Positions 1 through 11,945 of a DNA stretch of 64,000 bases are shown one piece after another; within the stretch, counting starts at the first letter, position 1, and each line of letters starts with the position of its first letter. The stretch covers positions 1 to 64,000 of the forward strand of contig JAPMTP010000095.1 in the NCBI GenBank assembly GCA_026413225.1, read 5' to 3'. The stretch is from Otis tarda. Taxonomy: Eukaryota; Chordata; Aves; Otidiformes; Otididae. A program made the position numbers and the translations under genes. The notes below the pieces were generated by a model. It was not told where the DNA came from and searched no databases. It worked only from the letters and a program-made list of their open reading frames with translations.

Positions 1-141
1 TTCAACAGCTCCTCCACGTGTTTCTGCCTCTGCAGCCCTGCTTGTATCCTTTCCTCCTGAGGGTGCTGCTTCAGAGACCGCGTTCCTGACAGCTCCTTCA
101 TCTTCACCAGGCTTGCCAGAGCACTAATGATGTCAACGTAC
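1..141 (-). CDS. FHAD1: FHAD1 copy 1 exon 26 (partial at window edge)
   Basis: Acceptor CCGCAG at 142-147. The exon opens with residues YVDIISALASLVKMKELSG, which align with the mammalian ELSEK/YLDM segment. An alternative acceptor 36 nt upstream (start 177) would also keep frame. The exon runs off the left edge. Confidence 0.7.
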
Positions 142-613
142 TGCGGAAAGCCCCGGGAATGCATTATTTCCTCGGCCTGACAATTCCTCTGCCACCTACC
201 ATCACCCTGCTCAGCCACCTGCTCTCATTCTGCTCCACTGAGGGAGACATACAACGCCGCGAGGAACCTGCTGCACTCCCCTTCCCACTTTGTCTACTTT
301 CCACGCGTGCTTTCCCTGGGTGAGCTTCCCACGGACCGTACCCTCTCCTCAAGGATCAGCCCCGACTCCCGGAGGGAAACAGCCCCAGAGAGCTGAGATG
401 GAAGGGGAGAAGGATGCGCCGTTGCGTTTTCAGGCATCCCGAGACGTCCCGGCAGACGCCTGGCGTGCCCTGGCACCTGCCATCCACACTTTGGCCTCAC
501 CCACATTCCCGCAAGGACCCTGACGCTCATCGCTCACTTCCGAAATGTGTTTGAAACCACTCTCCCCTCTACGAGCCCTGGGTACCGTTTCTACACGTCT
601 GTCGCTGACCTAC

Positions 614-1998
614 CATCTTCTCGCTGAGCTCCATCGCCTTAAACACCTCCGAGCTCGTTGCCCCATCGGCGGCCTCGTACGCAGCCCCGTGCGAAACGGC
701 GTCCGGAGCCTGCACAGACAGGGAAAGAGCAATGGAGCTGCCGCACTGCCCTGGCGCTGGGCCCGAGCTGCCTTGTGCGCCTGCCTTCCGCTGCACGGGA
801 CAGGCTGCCCCGGCAATGCCGCGGTCCGCAGCCTCCCACCCCGGCCAGCTCCAGGCATCCTGGCTTTCCCGCCGAGGCCGCAGGCACCATAAACCATGCC
901 CTGCCTTCTCACCTTGGCAGTCGCTGGTGCTGTTCCTGGTGCTGGTGCCGGCTCCTTCACAAGACCCCTTTTTTCAGCCAACGTTCCCCGGCAAGCCTTT
1001 CACCAGGACCACTCGCGGCTCCGAACCCTTCTTCTTGCCAGCTGGAGGCAAACAAACACCCACCGCCACGTGCCACTCTCCGTACGACACGCTGCGCCTT
1101 CCCAGCTCGGCCCCTTGGAGCCTCGCCGGGTGGCCTGGGCTCGGAGACGGGCACAGGCTACGGAGAACAGCCTGCACGCGCCCGCCCTGCAGATAGCGCT
1201 ACCCCAGCCTCTGGCCATGGCTTTCCCTACATATTTAGCATGCAACCCTACTTCCCTGGGGGACAATTCGGAGATTGCACCCCTCACTGCTCCCTCTACT
1301 TGGGAGCTTCTACCAGCGATGGCACCGCTTCTCCACACTGCTCTCCGTGCAGGGAGAGACCCAAGGGAGAGCGACCGAATGGGAATGGCCGAGGGCTGGC
1401 AGAGGACTCTCACACCGCACGCTAATCCCAAGGCTTTAGGAGACCCAGGGCTCCATTCCTTGAGGCGCTGGCTGCTCTCGCTTGCCTCGAGGAGCGCAGC
1501 AGCTGAGCGCGGGAGCCCTCACGCACAGCGCCGGGCGCCTGCTCGCTGCTGGCTCCCACTGCGCGGCAGCTCCTGCTGCCAAGCCCTTCGCCGGCCGCCT
1601 CCTGCCAACGCCACCTCCTCACACGGCACCAAGCACTTTTCTGAAGCCTGGCACTTTTTCTTCTGCAACGCTTTCCTATCACCTGCGCACACTACCATGC
1701 ACGGGAGAGCTGCCTTTGCATGGGAACAGCCTGAGCCCCATGCACGTGAGGAGCCTGTGCCCCTGGCATGGCCCATTGCCCCCTCCTCCGCGTTACGGGC
1801 TCCACCACGCCTGTCAGGCCCTAACGGATGCCTCTTCCCCCTACAGCCCTGACAGCCTCACTTACCTGAGGACTGACTCTCCTCCAGCATCTTCAGTCTC
1901 CCCCGGAGCTCGTCCATGCCTGCTTTTTGGCGCCGGATCGTTTCCTCGTGCCTCTGGTCTCGGCACCACATGCCCAGGTTGACCAAGGCCCACGCCGG
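614..1998 (-). CDS. FHAD1: FHAD1 copy 1 exons 23-25
   Basis: Exon 23 (1,866-1,998) encodes a charged helix with RDQRHEETIRRQKAGMDELR, close to the mammalian RHEEVIQRQKKALSELR segment. Exon 24 (1,004-1,041) is a 38-nt exon behind a strong pyrimidine tract, ending RVVL. Exon 25 (614-709) starts APDAV and ends MELSEKM. Phases are 0/1, 1/0 and 0/0, so the three join without a stop. Introns hold no other gene that I recognise. Confidence 0.75.
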
Positions 1999-3464
1999 CT
2001 GCAGGAAGAAGCAGCCCAGTCAGTTCTCGCCCAAATTGCCTCCGGGTCAACACGAGCTCAGCTTGACCCTGGCTTAGACACCGCCACGCTGAAAGACGCT
2101 GCTCCCTCAGCAGCTGCCAAGAGCCAAGCCCATGGGGCGTCTCTCCCCACAGCCTCCTGGCAGATTGGTGGGGTACAGCAGCGGCAGGAGAGACCCCTTA
2201 CGTGGTCCCCTGTGCCGGCATCAGCCCTGCAAACGCTCTGGAGAGCTGAGAGAGGGACGGCGCGTGGCTCTCAGTGGCTCCCTCAGCGTTTTTCTCTGGC
2301 ACTTGGCGCCACCGCAGAGGATTTTATTGCCTTGGACACAGGCACACTGATCCGCTCGGTGGCCTGCCTTTCTACGTGATCATAGAATGATAGAATGGTT
2401 TGGCTTGGAAGGGACCTTTAAAGCCCATCCAGTCCAACCCCCCTGCAAGGAGCAGGGACATCTCCAACCACACCAGGTTGCTCAGAGCCCTGGCCAACCT
2501 GGCCTGGAATGTTTCCAGGGATGGGGCATCCACCATCTCTCTGGGCAACCTGCACCAGTGCTCTACCCATGATGTTCTACTGATCGCATGTGGGATTCTC
2601 TTCTGCGCTACACCCGTGCACACAGACCCCCGCGCTTCCCTTGCTTGCTGCATGGCCCCAAACATCCAGACACTCAGGAGAAGGGAGGCCCTTCATCCCA
2701 CCCTGCCCACTGCTGCAAGCTCCCCGCTCGGCTCTGGCCGCTGTCGCCCCGCCATTTGCTCTCAAACAACAGCTTTGCCTGGGCTGCACCTCTGGCGCCT
2801 GGCGCTTCCCCTCCCCATCGCTACGTGCGCACCAGGGCAGGCGCTACCTCCCGCTCAGCGTCAGGCTCCGAGTCACCGCCTGCCACCCAGCCTTCCTCGC
2901 TGGCACGCCCTCTGCCACCCTTGCCGTACAGGATGTACGATGCCTACAGTCCCTCCAGCTGCTGCCGCAGTCACCTTGCAGTTCTTCCCTTTTCCCGTGC
3001 CAGGGAACTCAAAAGGGGATTCAGCGCGGAGGACAAAAGACCCTCCATTCCCGTCCGGTGCAACACGCTACCCCTGCTCCTGCTCGCTCAGCCCTGTCAC
3101 TGCTTTTGTGGCGCCAATACCACCAGCAAGGTTGGGAAAAGGAGCCAACGCTTGCACATCTTCCCCTCCATCGTCCCCGCCTCTGCTTGGCAATCAGCAC
3201 AGCCATCTGCACACACCACACCTCGCGCTTCCAAAGCGCTGCGCCCACATCCAGCTCCTCACCCGCTGGCAATGCCCGCGCAGGAGCACGGCTGATGCGG
3301 CTCGTGGGTGCCACGGGCAGCCCTGCTCCTGCCTTTGGCCAGCTCGCAGCACGCCTGAGGCGGGCTGGGGCACTGGCCACTCTCACCGGCACACTGACAA
3401 ACACCACGTGCGCCATCGATACCCTCAGCAAACCCAGAGCTCGGCAGCCTCCGCGCGGACTCAC
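1999..3464. other. FHAD1 copy 1 intron 22 with a CR1 fragment
   Basis: About 1.5 kb between exons 23 and 22. It carries a short CR1 tail (2,379-2,574); the rest is GC-rich intronic sequence in which I see no conserved coding segment or RNA gene. The copy 2 equivalent is 35,958-37,423. Confidence 0.5.
2379..2574 (-). mobile_element. CR1 LINE 3' tail (copy 1 intron)
   Basis: A plus-strand run of ATAGAATGATAGAATGG followed by the typical TTGGAAGGGACC and CAGGGATGGGGCATCCACC blocks is the reverse complement of the 3' end of an avian CR1. Only about 200 bp remain. The same fragment sits at 36,338-36,533, so the insertion predates the duplication. Confidence 0.85.
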
Positions 3465-4073
3465 CCTCCCAAAGGCTTCAGCCACCTTCGCCGGTATCCA
3501 GGGAGCCTGCTTCACCTTCAGCACCGCTTCACGCGAGGCGTCCCTCAGCGCCTGACACTCTGCTCGGGCTTGCCTGTGCCAAGAGACAAGACCCTTGAGG
3601 GACACCATGACGGACAACAGCTGCCCAAACAGCTTGTGGAGAGCAGCACCCCGGGCACCCGCCGGTGACTATCGCGGGGTGGGTGGGAACGTTCAGCTCA
3701 GTTCGTGGTGACTTCAACACACGGCCACTGGCACGTGTTCCACTAAACCCCTATCTCAGTTCACGTGGCGCTTGCATAGAACCCCCATCACTGAGCTCCG
3801 CTCCGCGGCTCTCGCACACACCTTTGGCTCCCGGGGAGATCCCGAAATGCCGCCAGCTGCTAGGAATCCACACAGCAGCTTTGGCCAAGGCCCCAGTTCA
3901 CGGCTGCGTGTACCTTAACTCATTAGCTGCTGCTTGCAGAGCTCTGTCCTTCTCCTTCATCACCATGGCCATCTCCAACAGCTCCTTTCTAAGCAGGTGC
4001 AGCTCCCGCTCTTGGTCTTTCACCTGGCACATGTTCTGCTCCACTTCTGACTTCAGCTGCTCACTCAACACTC
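3465..4073 (-). CDS. FHAD1: FHAD1 copy 1 exons 21-22
   Basis: Exon 21 (3,914-4,073) is a heptad-rich coil containing LSEQLKSEVEQN and MVMKEKDRALQ, matching the mammalian ELNEKQKMELEQN and VEKKDRELK stretch. Exon 22 (3,465-3,573) follows a textbook acceptor (TCTTGTCTCTTGGCACAG) and ends at a GTGAGT donor; phase 2 into 1 nt agrees. An internal GTGAAG donor at 3,515 could shorten exon 22 in frame. Confidence 0.75.
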
Positions 4074-4909
4074 CTAGGCACACCACAGCTCCATGGGTGT
4101 CTGGCTCCCCCATCACCCAAGCCCTGGGGGATCCGCACCTCCCAGTGATCCGACGCCCGCGGCCACGTCCCTTTTTCCCAAGGCATCATCGTGAGGGCCG
4201 TCAGCCATCATGGCGCTTGTCCCCACAAACCCTTGCCCTGCCCTCGCTCGCAGCCCTCGCCTCCTGGGTCCTGCCACCAGACCTTGCTTCCCTAAATCAC
4301 GGCGCAGGGCCGGTCTCTTTGTCAGGGCAGATGCCGCAGTCACTGCTCGCTACAGCCACTTGCCCTCTGCTTCGAGAAAAGCGGGGTCGCCAGCATTTCC
4401 TGGCCTGCCCGCTTTCACCCACCTGCCTTCCTCATTCGCTTCGCGCCGTTATGGCCAGCAAAAGCGGGCCACGCGCATCCCTTTATCTCACACCTCAGGC
4501 TCCTTTCTGCCCCATACAGCCTCCCCAAAGCAACGTCACTCCCACTGAGGGATCCCCGGACAGGCTCTCCCAATTTAAAGCCTCAGGCCACCTTCGGCTC
4601 CAAGGGAGCCCAAGCAGTGGCATCCTGGAGAAAGATGGGCTCCATTTGTGTGCGTGTCCCCATCTCCCTCGGGGCATCTGCTCACCCTCACTCACCAGCA
4701 CTGCTACCGCTTACACAAGGACAGCGAGGAATTCACCCACCCCCAGAGGGAACGGACCGCCTGCTTTGCCCCAAGCTGCCTACAGCTTCACTTTCGCATG
4801 GGGACATCGCTTTCCCGTAGCTGCCCTGTGTGTGCTTCATGCCTACTGCCCTCGTTACCGCTCCGTGGAAGGACAGGAAGACGGAGGCCATGCAGTATGC
4901 TTCACTAAC
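4074..4909. other. FHAD1 copy 1 intron 20
   Basis: 836 bp without a recognisable exon. Mammalian FHAD1 has roughly a hundred more coil residues at this point. The flanking exons join in phase without them, so the bird gene seems naturally shorter here rather than broken. Nothing else is visible. Confidence 0.45.
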
Positions 4910-6306
4910 CTGTCAAGTCCAACATCCTAGCTCTGGTTACCTTGAGCTCGTTGCTTAGCCTGGTGGTGGCCTACAAGAGAGGATTGGCAGCGACTGTTAC
5001 CAGGCTTGCAGGACTCCCCCTTTCTCGTGGCTGATGCGCATCCCTGTCTAGACGGGGGAGACCACCCGCTGGCCACCAATGGCCCCCTGACCAAACTGGA
5101 CCACCGTGCTGCAGAGCCCTTCCACATTTTGTTCTTCCAAGCGTGAGCACTTCTGCTTTGCCTCCTGCGCGTGCCACTCACCTCAGTTAGGCTTCTCAGC
5201 TGGCTCTCCAGGTCTTGGATCTTCTTCTGTCCTTCCTCCAATAGTTGCTTGCACTTGTCCTTCTCCTTGGCGATAGCACTCTCCAGCATCTGAGGAGCGA
5301 CAGCCCTCAGCAAAAAACCCAACCTATCCTTTCGGAACAGACTCTGGAATGCAATCGGGAAGGTCACCACTCTGGAGCAGGGGCATGTCATGGGGAAAAA
5401 AGCCAGACAGGACACGAGGCGACTCAGAGATGGAGGGGAGAAGAGCGCCTGGGGAACGGCACGGCACAGAGACTAAGCAGGAGCCGCTTACTCAGCTGCT
5501 CCTTACCTGCTTCCTTGGGAAAAACGAAGCTGGAAAAAGCCATTCCCAAAGCGACACACACAAGTGTGCTAGGAATTGCCTCGCCAGACCACCGCAATAG
5601 GCTGTCCCCATCACACTGCACAGACACGGCAAAACACTCACTCACGCCTTGACCGACAGCGTGTCCTGCACCAGCCCCATCACCTCCACGCCCCGGGCTT
5701 CCCCGGGACTGCAGCTGACCCAGCGAGAACCTGCCAGCCCGCCACCGCCCCCACCTTCTCCACAGCCACAACAGACCTCAACACACCTCAAAGGAGCTCA
5801 GCACGGGGAAGGGAGGGAGCACATGGCTTGCAAGGAGGCCGGCCTGCGCTGGCATTCCAGCTCCTACACACAATGCAACTTCCCCCTAAGCTCACGTTAT
5901 CTGGATGCTGCTCCTTGCTTCCCGCTTTCTCCCAGGGACGGACCGGCTGCAGCGCACCCTGCCATTACCTGCATGCTTTCTGGTTCCAGGGCGGACACTC
6001 TGGGGAGTTATGATCTCCCACATCACCATGGGAGGATGGCCCGGCTCTTGGGACGGCTCCTAGGCATGTCACAGCTAGGGACATGCCTCTCCCTAGGCAA
6101 CGCTACCACGGACACCTATTTCTCCTGCATACCAGTCCTCTTCCTCACAAACCACCACACCGCCATACCTCTTTGCTCTCCTTGTCCTTCTCCATTAGAA
6201 CTTCCTTCATTTTCCTCTCCAAGTCTTGCTGGTGTTTCGCTTCCAGCTCCTTCATGTGCTTCTGCAGCAATGCTGCCTGCGACTCCTGGAGCCCCTCTAA
6301 TTGGTA
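4910..6306 (-). CDS. FHAD1: FHAD1 copy 1 exons 18-20
   Basis: Exon 18 (6,169-6,306) is a 46-residue coil with KHMKELEAKHQQDLERKMKE. Exon 19 (5,182-5,289) is a 36-residue coil with KEKDKCKQLLEEGQKKIQDL, corresponding to one unit of a repeated coil in mammals; only one unit is seen here. Exon 20 (4,910-4,970) begins ATTRLSNELK. It uses the GTTAGT donor at 4,909, not the tempting GTAACC, because only the former gives the phase needed by exon 21. Confidence 0.75.
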
Positions 6307-6618
6307 CTACAGGAAACCAGCAGACACGGAGGACTTCCAGAAAGCGTGTCGGTGGAAGAGCAAGAAACAAGCATCCCGTGTGCATTCCCTACCACGCCTT
6401 TCACAAGAGCATCCTTGCTGCGTTAGAGATACAGCCGCTGGCACACTGACAGCACGAGCTCAGGCTTCTCCACCCCCTGCATTTACTGCCACCCCAGGGA
6501 CCACCGCTACTGCGCGTTCCCAGGCCGGGAGCCACACTGCCTTGCTTGACTCAACCACTGCATTTACCGACACAACGCTCCCCAGCACCGCGGCTCACAG
6601 ACACACGCGTTTCCATAC
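6307..6618. other. FHAD1 copy 1 intron 17
   Basis: About 310 bp of intron between exons 18 and 17. I see nothing conserved in it. Confidence 0.4.
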
Positions 6619-7756
6619 CTGTAGCATCTGATTCTTCCGCGCCGTTTCCTGACTGTTTTTCACCAGTTTCTGCAAAGTGGGCAGCAGCCCTGCAAAAGCC
6701 AAGGGAGCCTCGCTGCACGGGGTGCTCACACAGCCCATGTTCACCACCCGGAGCATCCTCAGCGGCCTGGGCACGCTGCTTGCCTCCTCGGCCGCTGATG
6801 ACCTTCAGCCCTGGCCCTCACCCCCTCGCCTGATGGCGGAGGTCATAGGCAGCAGGGAGGAGAGGGGACGGCCACTGACTCCCCACGCAGTCACCCCCTG
6901 CGCTCGTTACCCACAGCCACACTCGACGTGGGCTGCCCATCCTGGGGCAGCGGATGTGCAATTGTCGGGGGAAGGGGAGACCCATGGGCAACAGCTCTGC
7001 CTTTCTTCCAGAGACCCTCGCCATCCTGGAGACACTCATCAGCCTCTCACCACGGGATTCAGGCTCTGAGATCCTCTCCGAGGGTCTCCCAGAGGCCAGC
7101 CCCAGGCCTCCCCTCTGCATTTACTGGAACTGCGGCACATTCCCACCCCCAGGAAATGGCTGCTATGGTTGAGATGTCGCTGGAAGGGAGCCTGACCGCG
7201 CACGCAGTCCGCTGGCAGGCAATAAGAGTGCACACACTGCATGAGCACATCGACCCCAGAGGAAAGCCTCGCTCCACGAGTGTCACAGGACAAAGACCGG
7301 CAGCAAAGGCACCAGGCTCCTTGCCCGCCATCAGGGCTTGCTAAACCTGGGATGCAGGGAGGGACCTTGCAGCTCTTTGCAGCGTACACCTTCATCACGC
7401 TGGCAACCATTCCTACAAGCAGGAACCCCTCGACAAGAACCTCTTGCTCCTTGCCCACTGCCTTTGGTCTGGGGAAGGCTGCTGCCATGACTTGCAAGCC
7501 TTCCTCCCTGCTGGTCCCCCATCCCCTCCTCGCTCTCTGGACACCCAGCGGGACACAGACCTTTCCCAGAGGTCATCTGGTGCATCCCTGTGCTGGCCAG
7601 CAGCCGCTCCGCGCCCTCCAGCCAGGACAACAGCACACGTGCCATTTCCACCACCGCCGCCCCAATGGGCGAGATGGAGTGGTCCAGGCACACCGCCTCC
7701 AGCCTCCCCAGTTCCTCTCGCAGGCTGTTGCTGCTGCAGGGGCTCCTCAGGCATGC
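6619..7756 (-). CDS. FHAD1: FHAD1 copy 1 exons 15-17
   Basis: Exon 15 (7,561-7,756) contains ACLRSPCSSNSLREELGRL and VLLSWLEGAERLLASTG, close to the mammalian CCSNDLKKEV and LSWLEEVEQLLRDLG. Exon 16 (7,366-7,412) is assigned mainly on phase (1 to 0) and has a weak GTCCCT donor. Exon 17 (6,619-6,669) encodes KLVKNSQETARKNQMLQ, matching the mammalian VNSSQETQQ segment. Confidence 0.7.
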
Positions 7757-8135
7757 CTGGAGAAAACACAGCCGGTCCACACGCTAGCCTGCACAGTTTG
7801 CGGACTTCCATGCCTTGGCACAACAGACAACATCTCTGAGAAAGTCCTGGGGACAGCCTGGTGAAGGCTTCGGTACGACACTTGGCTTCTGGGGTCAGTA
7901 TCTGGGGTGGGAATGGCAGGCCCTGGGGAGGACACTTCCACCCCACCTCCCCCATTGCTTGCCAACCAACACTTTTTGGGGGCTACACTCCCCTCTCGCT
8001 GCTCTGCAGAGCTCCGCACTGCCTAGTGCGCATGCCCAAGCATCTCTTTTCCCTCTCCTCACCTCACGCCCAAAAACTGCCCCGTGCCACTTATCTCCCG
8101 GCTGCCAGTTGGCCAACGGCCTTTAAAGGACTGAC

Positions 8136-9316
8136 CTGGAGCTGGCCCAGGGATTTCTGGAACACCTCAACTTTTGTCGACACCTCCTTCTCCCTGAAGA
8201 GCCTGGAGTTTATTTCTTCTAGCAGAGACTTCACTCTCTTCTGACTCTGTTGCTTTTCTTGAGACGTCTCCCTGACCTTGTCTATCACCTGGCAAAAGCA
8301 CACGACAGAGAATAAAGCGCCATCTTACCATCCTTTTCCAGCTGAGGGAAACATCCGCTGCCACACGGCCTGTCTCTGTGGCCTATAATTAAAGCTCTGT
8401 GCAATGTAGCAGCCCCATCAGACTCCCGGACTTCTCCTGCTTGCAGCCCACGGACTCCATGCGAGCTTTGGCGGACACAGAGGATCGTGTCTTTCATGTC
8501 AGGTGGCAGCGCCACGAACCTGGGAGAGCTGCTGCCCAGCTTACAGCCTGGAGAGTCTTGGATGCTACCACTGCACGGAGCAGGCACCATGGCCGTTCCG
8601 TAGCGATCGACTCGAGCCGCTTCGGCTCAAGTCCTGCTCTCCGAACTCACCTGCTCCTCCATCAGAGCCTCCTCTGCACCACCCACTGCTCCTGGAGAAC
8701 AGACTTGAATCACTTGGATTTTGAAGGACTTCAGCTACAGCAGAAATCAACACGGGAAGACACAAATCACTGAAACCTGCTAGCAGCTCTGCTGCCCAAC
8801 CCAGCCCTCTACATACCAAGGCAAAGGCTGTCCTGGCACCTTCCTCCTCCGACACCGAGGTCTCTGCGCTCAGGCATGATGACCTTACCTTTGCCTTGGC
8901 AACACTCGTCCCGTAGCTGCCTCCAGCCCGGACCGTGGATCCTGCCGATCCTGCCCCATGCCCACAGACGCCCTACCTGCTCCTTGGCCTGCTCCAGGTT
9001 GGCTCTCAGCAGCTCCTCCTTGCGCCCCATGGCCTGCAGCCGCAGGGCTTGCTTGGCGCGGTGTTGCTTCAGCATCTTCTCAGCCTGCAAGCCAAGAGCA
9101 TTTGCACATCAAAGCCAGACCAGTCAAACATGCCAGAAGCGCTTCTGCCCAGACCATCTCGTGCCCATTCCTCCCTGCCCTCCGCCGCGTACCCCACAGC
9201 CAGATCCTTACCTTGGCTTTCTCAGCCAGCTGCCCTCGCGTGATCTCCTGCTCAGCGCAATACTTCTGCACCTCCCGCTGCAGCTGCTCCACGTCGCGTT
9301 CCAGCTCCTTGACACG
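8136..9316 (-). CDS. FHAD1: FHAD1 copy 1 exons 10-14
   Basis: Five coil exons: 10 (9,212-9,316; RVKELERDVEQLQREVQKY), 11 (8,977-9,084; MGRKEELLRANLEQAKEQ), 12 (8,889-8,916; 28 nt, LRDECCQGK), 13 (8,651-8,691; 41 nt, ending LMEEQ) and 14 (8,136-8,288; VIDKVRETSQEKQQSQKRV). Exons 12 and 13 are individually out of phase but sum to 69 nt, which restores frame. Order and residues follow mammalian FHAD1. Confidence 0.8.
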
Positions 9317-9711
9317 CTGCAAGAGTCCCGGGACAGCGCAGGCTCTCACCAGAGGAGCTCGGCACTGCCTCTCCAGAGGGTTTCTCCCACTAAGCCCTAC
9401 ATTTTCCCCATCTGGCCCATTTCCTTTAGCCCACAGCTTTCTCCTCTCAACGTTTACTGTGGTCAGATTGGTTTTCGAGTGGCTTGCACTCTTATTTCAG
9501 ACACCATTCTCCTGCATTGCAGCGCGGTGTTACGATTTCTACCGGAGCTTACATTTCTCCGGCTCCCTCTGCACATTAGGCACCTTCTATTACAGGAGTC
9601 GGAGGCAAAGCACCTCCCTCAAAATGCCCAGTCGCTTTTTCTCTCAACGATGCATTCCCACGCCCGCTGCTCGCCCGCGCACTCCATCGCCCCAAACGCC
9701 TTGCAACTCAC

Positions 9712-11223
9712 ATTTTGGCTCAGAGTCAATTCTCGCTCTCTGAGCTCCCGCTTCTCTTCCTGTCTAGAGCACTAGAATGAACGGCGCCCAAGGAAGAAAA
9801 CAAGACGTCAGAGCAGGCAGATACCGTCATTTCTGCAGCAACTGTCGGCCCGTACTTTGGTGCCCCAGCCCTGCTACGTGCTGCAATGATGGAGTGCCCG
9901 CCATGGGGCTGTCAAGGCACAGAGACCAGGAGAGTGCCCGCACCTGGAAATGCCCCTTTTTAAGGCATTGCCTGGCTGAGGGAAGGACAAACACCCGCAG
10001 GGAGTACCCAGTGACAGAGCTAAACTCCTCTGGCTTCGGAAAGACTTCGACAGGGATGGGGGGAAAGGATCCAAGGCAACAATCCCAATTACAAACATCG
10101 ATGGCCACCCGACCGTGATGGCAACAGACATCTCGTGTGCTTTTCAGCTCTGCGCTCCAGGGTATCGGGGATTCACAGTCCCACCCGAGCGCCTCACACC
10201 AGCTCCCGCCTCCCTCCGGCTCTTCCTGCATCCACGGAGCGGAGGAAACCCACCCAGGGATGCTCGGGGACGCACTCTCTGCCTTGAAATGAGTGCTGCG
10301 GGACAAGTGCCACCAGACACCCAGCAGGATGTGTCACTGGGATGCCTGGGCCCCCTGCCGCGTGTGGTGCCTCAAGCGCTTGTACAGATCAACACTTTCC
10401 CACCGGTTAACGGGCTGATTTGTGGCACAGCTCTTCTCCAGAGCGCTGCTCGGGGAGGATGCTCGGCCAGGTCCAGGCTGGCAGGTGCGGTGACCCCCAC
10501 CTGCAGCCCCCGGGCCCCAGGCAGCTTTTCCATTGCTTCAAATTCACAGCCATTCACTCCCTTCTCCTGGTACGCTGCCTACTCAGCCAGCCAACACGCT
10601 GCGCCCGCTCTGCGCTTACCATGCGGCTCTGCCAGTTAGGGAGGGAGCTGCTAATACGGAAAACAACAGCCGGCTGCACAGCCCGCTTCCTTTAGGAGAA
10701 AAACCAGGCTGGGCTGCAGGGAGCACCCACAAAGACGAGCTTTCCCATGGGACAGAATCTCAGCAGGAGCGCTTGGCACCTACAACCAGCTCTGCTCACC
10801 GAAATCCAGGGCACACAGCACCTGCCTGCCCAGCACGCAGCGGGATTCAGCTGGGGCAGGCCACGCGGCTCCGTGGGCATCGCACGGCCCCCAGACCCAC
10901 CCGCTGCCCCGTCGCCGCTCCGTCCCAGCGGTGGTGCGGCCAGGAGCCTCGGGTTACAAGGGGAACCCCGACACACCCAGCTGCTGGGCTTCTTTACAGA
11001 GAGAGACGCCAGGCCCTTCTTCCCCTCCTGGCTTCCCACCTCACTCCAGACACCAGACTGACATTTCCTGAGACCCCATCAGGGATCTTCACCTTGGCAG
11101 ACATGACTGCTAGCTCCTTGTCCTTCTCTCTGTTTTCCTTTTTCATGTACTCAACATCTTCTCTGAGTTGCAGCATTTTCTGGTCCTTCTCAGCCATCTC
11201 CCTTAGCAGCCTGCTCACTAGAC
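9712..11223 (-). CDS. FHAD1: FHAD1 copy 1 exons 8-9
   Basis: Exon 8 (11,093-11,223) encodes GLVSRLLREMAEKDQKML and continues through an acidic/basic coil to SAK, aligned with the mammalian MVSSLQKDILAKDEQ block. Exon 9 (9,712-9,759) is 48 nt, EEKRELRERELTLSQN. Both have good GT/AG borders. The 1.3 kb intron between them (9,760-11,092) shows no further exon. Confidence 0.78.
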
Positions 11224-11821
11224 CTGAGGAAAAAACCGCTCCGGTGACAGGCTACCCTAGGTCCCTGGCACAGGACCACCCTCCCTCTTTGACAACCGTT
11301 CCCCTTGGACAGTGGATTCAGCTTTCGGCACACCGTGCTGCCCATCGCTCCGTGACAGCATCGCTACCAAGCTCCTCGGAGCCTCGTGGCACACGCTCCC
11401 GGGAGGCTGAGCAGTTCTTACGGATCCGATTCGGCTGCCTTACTGCGTCAGATCCGCGGCTCCGATGCTGCCCTCCCTGCCGAGCGAGCTGTCCCCCACG
11501 GGGTGCACGGCCGCTCACTCAACAGCACCGCGTGCCAGCAGCTCAGAGCCCGCCCCACCATCGGCGCTTTTCTCCCCTAACACACTTCTCCATCCCAACA
11601 CTCTGCCTTCGGCGCCCGCATTGTCCCTCGCTCTGGGGGCCCTCGTCGTGTCAGACGCTGCCCTGCAGCCCCCGCAGAGCTTCAGGGCACAGATGCGGAG
11701 GATTTCTAGGAGCCCCTCCAAAACTTCTGTTGCTTGGACACTTTGGCCAAGGCTCCTTCCTTGCCAGGAGCCGGTCCCCACCCGCTTTGTGCCCCTCCAC
11801 AGAGCTCCAGGGATACCATAC

Positions 11822-11945
11822 CGCTAACCACAGCGTGGTCCCTCTTCCACTTCTCGCTTTCTTGCCGCAGCCTTACGATTTCCAGGTCTCTGCTGGAGGC
11901 GCAATGGGCTAAAACCTCGCTCACTTCTTTCTGCAGTTCGCTGAT
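11822..11945 (-). CDS. FHAD1: FHAD1 exon 7 (copy 1 only)
   Basis: Begins ISELQKEVSEVLAHCASSRD and ends in HAVVSG, aligned with the mammalian ISALQKGYSQVL and ITSG. Phase 0 in, 1 out. The copy 2 equivalent is deleted. Confidence 0.8.

Noticed and set aside
922..981. KEPAPAPGTAPATAK segment with a GTGAGA donor
   Set aside because: No acceptor in the right phase; exon 24 at 1,004-1,041 joins exon 25 perfectly and matches mammalian residues better.
10533..11912. A 459-residue plus-strand open frame
   Set aside because: It is antisense to FHAD1 exons 7-8 and introns, is Ser/Pro/His-rich from composition, and has no family resemblance.
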